Assembly: GCA_036381515.1 (NCBI GenBank)
Contig: DASVCR010000089.1
Coordinates: forward strand, 7,706 to 71,705
Direction of reading: 5' to 3'
DNA: 64,000 nt
DNA from: ZC4RG20 sp036381515
GTDB taxonomy: Bacteria > Pseudomonadota > Gammaproteobacteria > Steroidobacterales > Rariloculaceae
Both the position numbers and the translations under genes were made by a program. The notes below the pieces were generated by a model. The model ran no database searches. It worked only from the letters and a program-made list of their open reading frames with translations, and was not told the DNA's origin. This document shows positions 26,703 to 34,853 of this stretch, piece by piece. The number at the start of each line of letters is the position of its first letter. Positions within the stretch are counted from its first letter, which is position 1.

Positions 26703-27173
26703 GTGACCGAAAGCGGAAGCGGCGGGCGACCGACTCGCGGCGGGGGCGCCGCGCGGGCACGGCAGCTGGCCCGCGAGCTGCTCGTCAAGGCGCTCTATCA
26801 GTGGCAGATCGCCGGGCACGACGTCGTCGAGCTCGAGCGGCAGTTCTCGCAGACGCCCGAGTTCGCGAAGAGCGACCGCGTCTACTTCAGGACGGTGCTC
26901 GGTCTCGCGGTCGAGGAGGCGCCCGTCTTCGATCGCGCGATCGCGCGCTTCGCGGCGCGCTCGCTCGAGCAGCTCGACGCGGTCGGCCGCTCGATCCTGC
27001 TGCTCGCGCTGACGGAGCTGAAGCACAGGCCCGACGTGCCGACGAAGGTCGTGATCAACGAGGCCGTCGAGCTCGCGAAGCGCTACGGCGCCGCCGAGAG
27101 CTTTCGCTTCGTCAACGCGGTGCTCGACAAGGCCGCGAAGTCCGAGGGCTTCCGCGGGAGCTCTGGCGCATGA
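26703..27173 (+). CDS. nusB: Transcription antitermination protein NusB
   Basis: NusB pairs with NusE/S10 on boxA RNA to allow antitermination on rRNA operons. The all-helical 156-residue product shows ARQLARELLVKALYQWQIAG at the start, YFRTVLGLAVEE, and VVINEAVELAKRYGAAESFRFVNAVLDKAA split across its C-terminal part. The N-terminus has an extra basic Gly-rich stretch (RPTRGGGAARA). GTG start, six bases after ribH. The ribH-nusB-thiL-pgpA order is classical. Confidence 0.94.
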   Translation: MTESGSGGRPTRGGGAARARQLARELLVKALYQWQIAGHDVVELERQFSQTPEFAKSDRVYFRTVLGLAVEEAPVFDRAIARFAARSLEQLDAVGRSILLLALTELKHRPDVPTKVVINEAVELAKRYGAAESFRFVNAVLDKAAKSEGFRGSSGA

Positions 27174-27180
27174 CGGCACG

Positions 27181-28224
27181 ATGAACGAGTTCGAGATCAT
27201 CCGCCGCTATTTCACGCGCCCTCCGCGCGATCCCGCCGTGCTCGTCGGCGTCGGCGACGACGCGGCCGTGCTCGCGGTCGACGGGCGGATCGCCGTCACG
27301 GTCGACACGCTGCTCGAAGGCGTGCACTTCCTGCCGGACGCGCCGCCCGACTCGATCGGGCATCGCGCGCTCGCGGTCAGCCTGAGCGACGTCGCGGCGA
27401 TGGGCGCGCGGCCCCGCTGGGCGACGCTCGCGCTGACGCTCCCCGACGCCGACGCCGCGTGGCTCGAGGCGTTCGCCGCGGGTTTCTTCGCGCTCGCGGA
27501 CCGTTACGGCGTGACGCTCGTCGGCGGCAACCTGACGCGCGGGCCGCTCGCGATCACCGTCGAGGTCACCGGCGACTTCCCGGGCGGCGCGCCCGCGCTG
27601 ACGCGGGCCGGCGCGCGGAGCGGCGACGACGTGTACGTGACCGGGACGCTCGGCGACGCGGCAGGCGGGCTCGCGCGGCTCGCCGCGTCCGGCCGCGACG
27701 TGCGCGCCGCGGCCGCGCACGGCTTGCGAGCGGCGGCCGGACACGCGTGGCGAGCCGCGGCCGGACCCGACGGGCGAGGCGCGGAGCGGGCCGAAGCGGG
27801 CCCCGAGGCCGTGCTCGTCGAGCGCTACCTCCGGCCGACGCCGCGCGTCGACGCGGGACGCGCGCTCGCGGGCCTCGCGACCGCCGCGATCGACCTCTCG
27901 GACGGTCTCGCGTCCGATCTCGCGCATGTCTGCGACGCGAGCGGCTGCGGCGCCGAGATCGACGTCGAGTCGCTGCCGCTGTCCGCGGCACTCGAGGCGG
28001 TGTTCGACGCGGACGACGCGCTCAAGCTCGCGCTCTCGGGCGGAGACGACTACGAGCTCTGCTTCACGGCGCCGCCGGACGCGCGGGAGCACGTCGCCGA
28101 CGCGCTCGCGGCGTGCGGGACGCCGGTGCGCCGGATCGGCCGGATGACCGACGCGCGGGGCATCGAGTGGCGCCGCGGTGCGCTCGACATCTCGCCGCGG
28201 GCGGGCTATCTCCACTTCGAATGA
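27181..28224 (+). CDS. thiL: Thiamine-monophosphate kinase
   Basis: ThiL phosphorylates thiamine monophosphate to the active cofactor thiamine diphosphate. Motifs: VGVGDDAAVLAV, TVDTLLEGVHFL, ALAVSLSDVAAMGA, GVTLVGGNLTRGPL, AIDLSDGLASDL and LALSGGDDYELCFTAP. The central loop between GLARLAASGRDVRA and ERYLRPTPRVD is enlarged by an Ala/Arg/Gly-rich segment of about 35 residues with repeated RAAAG blocks. The 347-residue length is a little above usual. ATG 27181 is 7 bp after nusB. Confidence 0.94.
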   Translation: MNEFEIIRRYFTRPPRDPAVLVGVGDDAAVLAVDGRIAVTVDTLLEGVHFLPDAPPDSIGHRALAVSLSDVAAMGARPRWATLALTLPDADAAWLEAFAAGFFALADRYGVTLVGGNLTRGPLAITVEVTGDFPGGAPALTRAGARSGDDVYVTGTLGDAAGGLARLAASGRDVRAAAAHGLRAAAGHAWRAAAGPDGRGAERAEAGPEAVLVERYLRPTPRVDAGRALAGLATAAIDLSDGLASDLAHVCDASGCGAEIDVESLPLSAALEAVFDADDALKLALSGGDDYELCFTAPPDAREHVADALAACGTPVRRIGRMTDARGIEWRRGALDISPRAGYLHFE

Positions 28225-28239
28225 GCGGATGAGCCTCAC

Positions 28240-28731
28240 GTGGCGGAGATGAGCGACGCGCGCGTCCGTCCGTCCCTGCGCGATCCCGTGCAGTGGATCG
28301 CGACCGGCTTCGGCGCGGGGCTCGCGCCGCGCGCGCCGGGCACGGCCGGCACGGCCGTCGCGCTCGTGCCGGCGTGGCTGATGCTCGACCTGCCGCTCGC
28401 GCTCCGGATCGCGATCGTCGCGGCGCTCTTCGTCGTCGGGATTTTCGTCTGCGGCGCGAGCGCGCGCAGAGTCGCGACGCACGATCACCCGTCGATCGTC
28501 TTCGACGAGATCGTCGGGTTCCTCGCCGCGACGCTCGTGCTGGCCGACCGCGCGCTGTGGCTCGTCCCGGCGTTCCTTCTCTTTCGACTTTTCGACATCT
28601 GGAAGCCCTGGCCCATACGCGATCTGGATCACAGACTCGCCGGAGGGCTGGGCATTATGCTCGATGACCTGATGGCAGGCGTGTATGCAGCGGTGTGTCT
28701 CGAGGCGCTGCGCCTCCTGCTGACGCAGTGA
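28240..28731 (+). CDS. pgpA: Phosphatidylglycerophosphatase A
   Basis: PgpA removes phosphate from phosphatidylglycerol phosphate at the inner membrane. The 163-residue product shows WIATGFGAGLAPRAPGTAGT, HDHPSIVFDEIVGFL and FRLFDIWKPWPIRDLDH with the acidic residue cluster DDLMAGVYA. Three to four membrane helices. GTG 28240 or ATG 28249 may be the start. It closes the nusB-thiL-pgpA operon; the following kinase begins 29 bp after its stop. Confidence 0.93.
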   Translation: MAEMSDARVRPSLRDPVQWIATGFGAGLAPRAPGTAGTAVALVPAWLMLDLPLALRIAIVAALFVVGIFVCGASARRVATHDHPSIVFDEIVGFLAATLVLADRALWLVPAFLLFRLFDIWKPWPIRDLDHRLAGGLGIMLDDLMAGVYAAVCLEALRLLLTQ

Positions 28732-28760
28732 CGCCCGTAGCTATCGGTCCACTCGAGTAC

Positions 28761-30074
28761 ATGGCGCAGCCAAATTCCGCTCCCGGCGCGGGGAAACGCC
28801 CGGCTCCCCGCGTGCCGGAACGCATCGGCAAGTACCTCGTGATCAACGAGGTCGGTCAAGGCAGCACCGGCCGGGTGTTCCTGTCGCACGATCCCTATTA
28901 CGGGCGCGACGTCGCGATCAAGCTGTACAACCTCGAGGGCGAGGAGGACGAGCAGCGCGCCCGCGTGACGCGCAAAATGTTCTTCAACGAGGCGCAGATG
29001 GTCGGGCGCCTGCAGCATCCGAACATCCTGCCGATCTACGACGCGGGCGAGGAGAACGGCAGCTACTACGTCGTGACCGAGCACGTGCACGGCGCGCGCA
29101 CGCTCGCCGCGTACTGCAAGCCCGACAACCTGCTCCGGATCGACGACGTCGTCGAGATCATCTTCAAATGCGCGAAGGCGCTGCACTACGCGCATAGCCG
29201 CGGCGTGATCCACCGCGACATCAAGCCGAGCAACATCATGCTGACGCTCGACAACGACGTCAGGATCATCGACTTCGGCATCGCGATCGTGAAGGACTCG
29301 ACGGTCTCGCGGATCGAGGGCATCGCGGGCTCGCCGAGCTACATGTCGCCCGAGCAGGTGCAGTCCGCGGAGATCACTCCGCGCTCCGACCTCTACTCGC
29401 TCGGCGCGGTCATGTACGAGCTCCTGACCGGTTACCGGCCGTTCCGCGCGAACAACCTGAGCCGGCTGCTGCACCAGATCGTCTACGCGACGCCGCCGCC
29501 GCTGCACACGCTGCGCGAGGAGATCTCCGAGGAGATCGAGGACGTCGTGTCGACCGCGCTCCGCAAGGAGCCCGAGCAGAGGTTCGCGAACGGGCTCGAG
29601 TTCGCCGCGGCGTTGACGCGCGTCTTCCAGACGCTGCGCACGCAGTCCGACCGGATCGACAAGCAGGCGCAGTTCGAGCAACTGCGGAAGCTCCGCTTCT
29701 TCCACGAGTTCTCGCACGCCGAGATCTGGGAGGTGCTGCGCGCGAGCGAATGGCGGGAGTTCCGCGACGGCGACGAGATCATCCGCGAGGGCGACCTCGA
29801 CGACCGCTTCTACATCATCGTGTCGGGCGAGGTCTCGGTGCGCTCCGGCCGCCGCGTCGTCGGCGTCCTCGGCGACGGCGACTGCTTCGGCGAGACGAGC
29901 TACGTGCGGGGCGCGCGCCGCACGGCGACGATCACCGCGATCGGCTCGGTCACGTTGATGACCGTGAGCTCGACGCTGCTCGAGCAGGCGTCGACGTCGT
30001 GCCAGCTGCGCTTCAACAAGGTCTTCCTGAGGGCCCTGATCGAGCGCCTGCAAGGCGCGCAGAACGCGACGTAG
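28761..30074 (+). CDS. Ser/Thr protein kinase with C-terminal cyclic-nucleotide-binding domain
   Basis: A 437-residue cytosolic kinase. The Hanks-type kinase domain spans about residues 20-285: glycine loop GQGSTGRVFL, VAIKLY lysine, HRDIKPSNIML, IIDFGIA, SPSYMSPEQ. The C-terminal part (about 305-430) is a cNMP-binding beta-roll: IIREGDLDDRFYIIVSGEVS, DGDCFGETSYVRGARRTATI. The phosphate-binding cassette reads FGETSYVRGARRTA, close to the canonical FGE...RAA pattern, so ligand binding is plausible. No membrane segment. ATG 28761 was chosen; a GTG at 28695 would overlap pgpA. Confidence 0.88.
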   Translation: MAQPNSAPGAGKRPAPRVPERIGKYLVINEVGQGSTGRVFLSHDPYYGRDVAIKLYNLEGEEDEQRARVTRKMFFNEAQMVGRLQHPNILPIYDAGEENGSYYVVTEHVHGARTLAAYCKPDNLLRIDDVVEIIFKCAKALHYAHSRGVIHRDIKPSNIMLTLDNDVRIIDFGIAIVKDSTVSRIEGIAGSPSYMSPEQVQSAEITPRSDLYSLGAVMYELLTGYRPFRANNLSRLLHQIVYATPPPLHTLREEISEEIEDVVSTALRKEPEQRFANGLEFAAALTRVFQTLRTQSDRIDKQAQFEQLRKLRFFHEFSHAEIWEVLRASEWREFRDGDEIIREGDLDDRFYIIVSGEVSVRSGRRVVGVLGDGDCFGETSYVRGARRTATITAIGSVTLMTVSSTLLEQASTSCQLRFNKVFLRALIERLQGAQNAT

Positions 30075-30090
30075 GACAGGCTGCCCGCTC

Positions 30091-30333
30091 CTATTCCTTC
30101 GGCGGCTCGAACGGCACGGGCTCGGCGTCCTCGGTCTTCTTCAGCAGGATCTCGACCTTCTGCTCCGCGTCCTTCAGCGCCGCCTGGCACTCGCGCGTGA
30201 GCTTGACGCCGCGCTCGAACTCCTTGAGCGCCTCCTCGAGCGACAGGTCGCCGCTCTCGAGCCGCTCGACGAGCGACTCGAGCTCCTCGAGCGACTTCTC
30301 GAGGCTGCCGAGGCTGTTATCCGATTCCGTCAT
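30091..30333 (-). CDS. xseB: Exodeoxyribonuclease VII small subunit
   Basis: XseB is the small regulatory subunit of exonuclease VII, which degrades single-stranded DNA. The 80-residue helical product contains LEELESLVERLESGDLSLEE, then ALKEFERGVKLTRECQAAL, the diagnostic family core. ATG 30333. It stands alone here and converges tightly on the kinase gene (16 bp between stops). The usual downstream ispA-dxs neighbours are missing and xseA is not in the window. Confidence 0.93.
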   Translation of the reverse strand: MTESDNSLGSLEKSLEELESLVERLESGDLSLEEALKEFERGVKLTRECQAALKDAEQKVEILLKKTEDAEPVPFEPPKE

Positions 30334-30407
30334 GTGCCATCGTCGTCAGGGCCGAAGTCCGCGCACGGTACAGGACCGGTGCCGTGAGGGTCAAACGACC
30401 CGAAAAA

Positions 30408-30419
30408 GTGTCAAACACC
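30408..30419. repeat. Degenerate GTGTC-AAA-CACC repeat
   Basis: GTGTCAAACACC, with a preceding A run and following CTTT, is a decayed member of the GTGTCTGACAC family. It lies between xseB and the rubrerythrin promoter. Confidence 0.45.
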
Positions 30420-30445
30420 TTTGCGGCGACGGGGCCGCTCCCTTG

Positions 30446-30474
30446 TTGACAGCCCAGGAACGCAAGACTACCTT
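30446..30474 (+). promoter_or_regulatory. Sigma-70 promoter of the rubrerythrin gene
   Basis: TTGACA (30446-30451), a perfect -35 box, is 17 bp from TACCTT (30469-30474). The expected transcript start is about 30481, right in front of a palindromic operator candidate and about 100 bp ahead of the start codon. Confidence 0.6.
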
Positions 30475-30483
30475 ATCGGATAT

Positions 30484-30500
30484 TTTAGACTTAGTCTAAA
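30484..30500. promoter_or_regulatory. Palindromic operator TTTAGACT-T-AGTCTAAA
   Basis: A perfect 8-bp inverted repeat around one central base lies immediately after the predicted transcription start. The AT-rich palindrome in otherwise very GC-rich DNA suggests a repressor site. Its half-site resembles iron- or redox-responsive operators in general form, but the regulator cannot be named from this window. Confidence 0.6.
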
Positions 30501-30581
30501 TCGCCGGCGCGGAGCATTCTCCGCAGCCGGGCGGCTCATCGGCTTCGTCGCAAACCATTGTAGGTCAGGAGGATTTCCGAC

Positions 30582-31001
30582 ATGGAACTGAAAGGCAGCA
30601 AGACCGAGCAGAACCTGAAGGACGCGTTCGCGGGCGAATCGCAGGCGAACCGCCGGTACCTCTACTTCGCGGCCAAGGCGGACGTCGAAGGCTACAACGA
30701 CGTCGCTGCCGTGTTCCGCTCGACCGCCGAGGGCGAGACCGGCCACGCGCACGGGCACCTCGAGTATCTCGAGGCGGTCGGCGACCCGGCGACCGGCCTG
30801 CCGATCGGCGCGACCGCCGCGAACCTGAAGGCGGCGATCGCCGGCGAAACGCACGAGTACACCGACATGTACCCGGGCATGGCGAAGACCGCGCGCGAGG
30901 AGGGCTTCGACGAGATCGCCGACTGGTTCGAGACGCTCGCGAAGGCCGAGCGCTCGCACGCGAACCGGTTCCAGAAGGCGCTGGACGCGCTCGACGGTTA
31001 A
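30582..31001 (+). CDS. Rubrerythrin (diiron domain only)
   Basis: A 139-residue ferritin-like protein that reduces hydrogen peroxide using a diiron centre. Iron-ligand motifs are visible: the Glu in FAGESQANRRYLYFA, EGETGHAHGHLEYL (ExxH), ETHEYTDMYP and AKAERSHANRF (ExxH). There is no C-terminal rubredoxin domain, so it must receive electrons from another protein. A good ribosome-binding site (AGGAGG) lies before ATG 30582. The next genes, a GlpC/Hdr-like Fe-S protein and a DUF3501 protein, may form the same redox unit, though a terminator separates them. Confidence 0.93.
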   Translation: MELKGSKTEQNLKDAFAGESQANRRYLYFAAKADVEGYNDVAAVFRSTAEGETGHAHGHLEYLEAVGDPATGLPIGATAANLKAAIAGETHEYTDMYPGMAKTAREEGFDEIADWFETLAKAERSHANRFQKALDALDG

Positions 31002-31013
31002 TGCCTTGAGCCC

Positions 31014-31049
31014 GGGCGGCGGCGCCGTGCTCCGCGCCGCCGCCCGTTT
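31014..31049 (+). terminator. Terminator after rubrerythrin gene
   Basis: A perfect 12-bp stem (31014-31025 with 31034-31045), loop CGTGCTCC, followed by GTTTC. It starts 13 bp after the rubrerythrin stop codon. The stem is very strong while the T tract is short, so termination or partial read-through into the Fe-S gene is expected. Confidence 0.6.
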
Positions 31050-31121
31050 CGATCCCGCACTACGTCCTGTTGTCGGAGTCCGGCTCCCGGCCCGGGAGCG
31101 CGGACAGGAGGCATATCGCGG

Positions 31122-32510
31122 ATGAGCGAAGTCAAGCCGCCGGCCGGTGGGGGCATCAGGAAGGGCGCTCCCGTCGAAGGCCGCAGGGAAGGGAGTCTCG
31201 AGGCGCCGACGCGTCATCCGCTCGACTGGCGCTCGCCCGAGTTTACGGCCGACGGGCCACTCTACGCCGAGCTCGAGCGGATCTTCGAGATCTGTCACGG
31301 CTGCCGGCGCTGCTTCAGCCTGTGCAACGCGTTCCCGACGCTGTTCGACGCGATCGACGAGTCGGACACCGGCGAGCTCGACGCCGTGCCGCGCGAGGTG
31401 TACTGGAAGGTCGTCGACCACTGCTACCTGTGCGACATGTGCTACATGACGAAGTGTCCGTACGTGCCGCCGCACGAGTGGAACGTCGACTTCCCGCACC
31501 TGATGCTGCGGGCCAAGTACAAGCGCTTCAAGGACGGCGCGCCGGTCTCGTTCCGCGACCGGATGCTCGCCTCGACGGACGCCGTCGGCCGCCTTGCCGG
31601 GATCCCGGTCGTCGCCGAGACGGTCAACGCGGTCAATTCGACGAAGTGGGGCCGCAAGCTCCTCGAATCGACGCTCGGCGTCGATGCCGAGGCGCCGGTG
31701 CCGAAATACGCGGCGAAGAGCGCGCGTCGGCGGCTCAAGGACAAGATCGGCCGCAAGGACGTCGTCGCGGAGCCCGCCGGCGAGACGCGCGGCAAGGTGC
31801 TCGTGTTCTCGACGTGCTACGGCCGTCACAACAAGCCGAAGCTCGTCGAGGATCTCGTCGCCGTGTTCGAGCACAACGGCATCCCGACGGCGCTGCCGAC
31901 GAAGGAGCGCTGCTGCGGGATGCCGAAGTTCGAGATGGGTGATCTCGAGTCCGTCGAGAAGCTGAAGGAGCAGAACGTCCCCGAGCTCTACCGCTGGGTG
32001 CAGGAGGGCTGGGATCTCACGTCCGTGATTCCGTCCTGCGTGCTGATGTTCAAGCAGGAGCTGCCGCTGATGTATCCGGATGACCCCGAGGTCACCGCGG
32101 TGCGCGACGCGTTCTACGATCCGTTCGAGTACCTGATGATCCGGCACCGGCACGGCAAGCTCCGCACGGATTTCAAGCAGCCGCTCGGCAAGATCGCGTA
32201 CCAGGTGCCGTGCCATCAGCGCGTGCAGAACATCGGCCTGAAGACCCGCGACGTGCTGCAGCTCGTGCCGGGCACCGAGGTGCAGGCGTTCGAGCGGTGC
32301 TCGGGCCACGACGGCACGTATGCCGTCAAGAAGGAGTACGGCGCGACGTCGCGCAAGATCGGCCGGCCGGTCGCGCGGCAGGTCGACAACGCGAAGGCGG
32401 ATCACTTCATCAGCGACTGCCCGATGGCCGCCGAGCAGATCGCGGCGCTCGCGGAGTCCGCGACGGCGGCCGGCCCGCTCGAGCTCCTGCGGCAGGCATA
32501 CGGGATATAG
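31122..32510 (+). CDS. GlpC/HdrD-like Fe-S oxidoreductase
   Basis: A 462-residue soluble electron carrier. Two [4Fe-4S] motifs sit in the N-terminal half: CHGCRRCFSLC and CYLCDMCYMTKCP. The C-terminal half has cysteine-rich CCG-type features: FSTCYGRHNKP, KERCCGMPKFE, PSCVLMFKQELP, VPCHQRVQNIG and ERCSGHDGTYAVKKE. This is the heterodisulfide-reductase-related family. Together with rubrerythrin upstream and DUF3501 downstream it forms a cluster, presumably as part of an electron path to rubrerythrin. That role is inferred from position. Confidence 0.88.
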   Translation: MSEVKPPAGGGIRKGAPVEGRREGSLEAPTRHPLDWRSPEFTADGPLYAELERIFEICHGCRRCFSLCNAFPTLFDAIDESDTGELDAVPREVYWKVVDHCYLCDMCYMTKCPYVPPHEWNVDFPHLMLRAKYKRFKDGAPVSFRDRMLASTDAVGRLAGIPVVAETVNAVNSTKWGRKLLESTLGVDAEAPVPKYAAKSARRRLKDKIGRKDVVAEPAGETRGKVLVFSTCYGRHNKPKLVEDLVAVFEHNGIPTALPTKERCCGMPKFEMGDLESVEKLKEQNVPELYRWVQEGWDLTSVIPSCVLMFKQELPLMYPDDPEVTAVRDAFYDPFEYLMIRHRHGKLRTDFKQPLGKIAYQVPCHQRVQNIGLKTRDVLQLVPGTEVQAFERCSGHDGTYAVKKEYGATSRKIGRPVARQVDNAKADHFISDCPMAAEQIAALAESATAAGPLELLRQAYGI

Positions 32511-32511
32511 G

Positions 32512-32567
32512 CACGAAAATCGGATGGGACACCTTTCCCGGCGGACGGTGTCGAACAGGTTTTTCCA
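32512..32567. repeat. Decayed repeat between Fe-S oxidoreductase and DUF3501 genes
   Basis: GGACACCTTTCCCG and CGGACGGTGTCG form a weak inverted repeat that resembles the GTGTCTGACAC elements, with a flanking GAAAATCGG and AGGTTTTTCC. It fills the 69-bp gap between the two genes. Confidence 0.4.
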
Positions 32568-32579
32568 CGGAGCGGCGAC

Positions 32580-33161
32580 ATGGAAGCTCTGAAGGTCAGC
32601 GATCTCTACAGCCTCGAGCAGTACCACAAGATCCGCAGCGAGTTCCGCGCGAAGGTGCTCGAGCACAAGAAGCACCGCCAGGTCGCGCTCGGTCCGAATG
32701 CGACGCTCTATTTCGAGGACCGGCTGACGATGCAGTATCAGGTCCAGGAGATGCTTCGCATCGAGCGGATCTTCGAGTCCGAGGCGATCGAGGAGGAGCT
32801 CCAGGCCTACAATCCGCTGATCCCGGACGGCAGCAACTTCAAGGCGACGTTCATGATCGAGTTCCCGGACGTCGAGGAGCGGCGCAAGGCGCTCGTCCGC
32901 TTCGCCGGGATCGAGGACGACCTCTATCTCGAGGTCGACGGGGTCGGCCGCGTCGCGGGGATCGCCGACGAGGATCTCGAGCGCACCGAGGAAGGGAAGA
33001 CCTCGGCCGTGCATTTCGTCCGCTTCGAGCTGTCGCCCGAGATGAAGGATGCGGTCAAGCGCGGCGCTTCGTTCAAGTTCGGCTGCGAGCATCCGGAGTA
33101 CCGGTACGAGACGGTCGTCCCGGAGACGACCGCCGAATCGCTGAGGCGCGATCTCGACTGA
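32580..33161 (+). CDS. DUF3501 family protein
   Basis: A 193-residue soluble protein: SLEQYHKIRSEFRAKVLEHK at the N-terminus, then RLTMQYQVQEMLRIERIFE and the C-terminal SFKFGCEHPEYRYETVVPE. This matches the DUF3501 family, which is found beside rubrerythrin and GlpC-like Fe-S proteins, as here. No catalytic residues are evident. The function is unknown; a role as partner of the Fe-S oxidoreductase is inferred from gene order. Confidence 0.88.
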   Translation: MEALKVSDLYSLEQYHKIRSEFRAKVLEHKKHRQVALGPNATLYFEDRLTMQYQVQEMLRIERIFESEAIEEELQAYNPLIPDGSNFKATFMIEFPDVEERRKALVRFAGIEDDLYLEVDGVGRVAGIADEDLERTEEGKTSAVHFVRFELSPEMKDAVKRGASFKFGCEHPEYRYETVVPETTAESLRRDLD

Positions 33162-33416
33162 CCGTCCCGCCGCCGCGTCCGTCGGCCGAAGCGTAATATC
33201 CCGCATTCGGGGCGGAATGCTTCGATAGCGGAACGTCGTCTGCCGCCCACGTCGGCCGCTCGAAGGCAGGGGGCCTTGCTCCGTCAAACGGCGTCGAAGC
33301 CGACGATCCGCTGGACGCAGATCGCCGAGAGTCCCGACGTCCGCGAGCGGGCACGCAGAGCTCGACGGAAATGCATAGAATGCGGGGCCACCCATTTCCG
33401 ACCGGGGAGACCGTCG

Positions 33417-33854
33417 ATGCGCGCAATTCGAGGTGCTAGGGCTCTCGTCATGCTTCCGTTCGTAGGGATCACGGCGCATGCCGACGGTCCGGCGCCGGTC
33501 CGGCTCGATCCGGACAAGCTCGCCGGCATTGGGCTCACGTCCGTGCCGGGCACGGCGTACGAGGACATCAAGGTCGAAGGCGAGCTCGAATTCCGCGTCG
33601 CGACGCTCTTCGCCGGCGAGGAGCTCAACGTCTCGGTCTTCGAATCGACGCCGGCGAAGACCGACCATCGGACGCGTCCCCTCGACGTCGACGAGTTCGT
33701 CTACGTGCTGAGCGGCAAGCTGATCCTCACGGAGCAGGACGGCACGGTGCACGAGCTCACGCCGGGCCAGGCCGTCGTCCTGCCGCGCGGCTACGACGGC
33801 ACGTGGGAGATGCAGGGCAACTATCGGGAGATCGCGATCGTCATCGCGAAGTAG
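33417..33854 (+). CDS. Exported cupin-domain protein
   Basis: A 145-residue protein with a probable signal peptide (ALVMLPFVGITAHA) followed by one cupin barrel: TRPLDVDEFVYVLSGKLILT and GQAVVLPRGYDGTWEM. The metal-binding pattern is partial. The first cupin histidine is at KTDHRTRP and a Glu at VDEF, while motif 2 has W in place of the usual histidine. Enzymatic function is unknown. GGGGAGA precedes ATG 33417. The frame extends upstream to 33276 without coding character. Confidence 0.75.
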   Translation: MRAIRGARALVMLPFVGITAHADGPAPVRLDPDKLAGIGLTSVPGTAYEDIKVEGELEFRVATLFAGEELNVSVFESTPAKTDHRTRPLDVDEFVYVLSGKLILTEQDGTVHELTPGQAVVLPRGYDGTWEMQGNYREIAIVIAK

Positions 33855-33961
33855 CTCGCCTCGCCCTTCCGCGTCGCGCCGCGTTGATCGCGCGGGGCAC
33901 GTGTCTTGCACGCCAGCCTCCACCGAGGCGCCGGTCGCGACGGACCGAAGGAGAGGAGGGG

Positions 33962-34540
33962 ATGTCGACCACGATGAGCGTGCGCGCGCTCCGCGCGGAT
34001 CCCGAAGAGCGCTCGGGCTGGGGCTGGTGGGTCGCGCTGGGCGTCCTGCTGCTGATCGCGGGCCTGCTCGCGCTCGGCAATCTCCTTATCGCGACGGCGG
34101 CGTCGGTGTTCTTCGTCGGCGCGATGATGATCGTCGGGGGCATTGCGGAGATCGCCTTCGCGTTCTCATACCGGGGGCGGTGGGGACGCTTCGTTCTGTG
34201 GCTGTTGCTCGGCCTGCTCTATGTCGCCGCCGGCTTCGTCACGTTCAGGAACCCGGCGCTCGCGACGGCCGTGCTCACGCTCGTGCTTGCCGCATCGCTC
34301 GTCGCGGTCGGCATTCTGAAGATCGCCGCCGGCCTCGGATCGCGACACGTGAAGGGCAGGGGCTGGCTGATCGTCTCCGGCGTGCTGACGTTGATCCTCG
34401 GCGGGATCATCGCGGCCGGCTGGCCGGTGAACAGCTTGTGGGTGCTCGGCCTCTTCCTCGCGATCGATCTGCTGTTCGCCGGGATCGCGTACGTGGGACT
34501 CGGTGCCGCGATCAGAAGCGCGCCGGCGCGCGCTGTCTGA
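33962..34540 (+). CDS. HdeD family membrane protein
   Basis: A 192-residue integral membrane protein with six hydrophobic helices arranged as three pairs, including WWVALGVLLLIAGLLALGN, ILGGIIAAGWPVNSLWVLG and LFLAIDLLFAGIAYVGLG. It matches DUF308/HdeD proteins, associated with acid resistance in enterobacteria; the role here is not known. AGGAGAGG lies ahead of ATG 33962. It is 107 bp after the cupin gene. Confidence 0.85.
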   Translation: MSTTMSVRALRADPEERSGWGWWVALGVLLLIAGLLALGNLLIATAASVFFVGAMMIVGGIAEIAFAFSYRGRWGRFVLWLLLGLLYVAAGFVTFRNPALATAVLTLVLAASLVAVGILKIAAGLGSRHVKGRGWLIVSGVLTLILGGIIAAGWPVNSLWVLGLFLAIDLLFAGIAYVGLGAAIRSAPARAV

Positions 34541-34853
34541 TGTCTCCTCGACGGGCGCAAGGCGTCGGCGGCGTGCTCGGACGCCGCGAATCCGCTCGGC
34601 AATCAGGCAACGATCGTAGCGCGTGTTCGTTCGAGTCCTCTCGCTGCCGCCGATAGAGTCGTTGCCGTAGCACGAGCTGCCCGCACGGCGGCGCCGCGCG
34701 AAACCGCGCCCGGCACGTGTCTCTGAAAAATGGTGTCTGACACAATTTTTCGGGCGGACACCATCGTTCAGGCGCGTGAACGGCGGGGGCGATCCAAGCT
34801 ACAATCGCCGCGCGCAATCACTGCCCCCGGCCGGACGGCCGGAACGGAATTCA
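34541..34853. other. Intergenic region before parE
   Basis: No gene is seen in these 313 bp. The right part holds a GTGTCTGACAC repeat (34717-34762). A possible -10 box TACAAT at 34800-34805 lies about 50 bp ahead of the parE start; no good -35 box accompanies it. The left 170 bp shows nothing recognisable. Confidence 0.5.
34717..34762. repeat. GTGTCTGACAC element upstream of parE
   Basis: GGTGTCTGACAC (34732-34743) with flanking AATTTTT. GGTGTC at 34732-34737 can also pair with GACACC at 34757-34762 over a 19-base loop. A decayed left partner CGTGTCTCTGAAAAA precedes it. Confidence 0.7.

Noticed and set aside
30468..33923. Long minus-strand open frame opposite the rubrerythrin / Fe-S / DUF3501 / cupin genes
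   Set aside because: It is an Arg/Asp/Leu-rich antisense shadow of well-recognised plus-strand genes. GC-rich codon usage produces such frames throughout the window.
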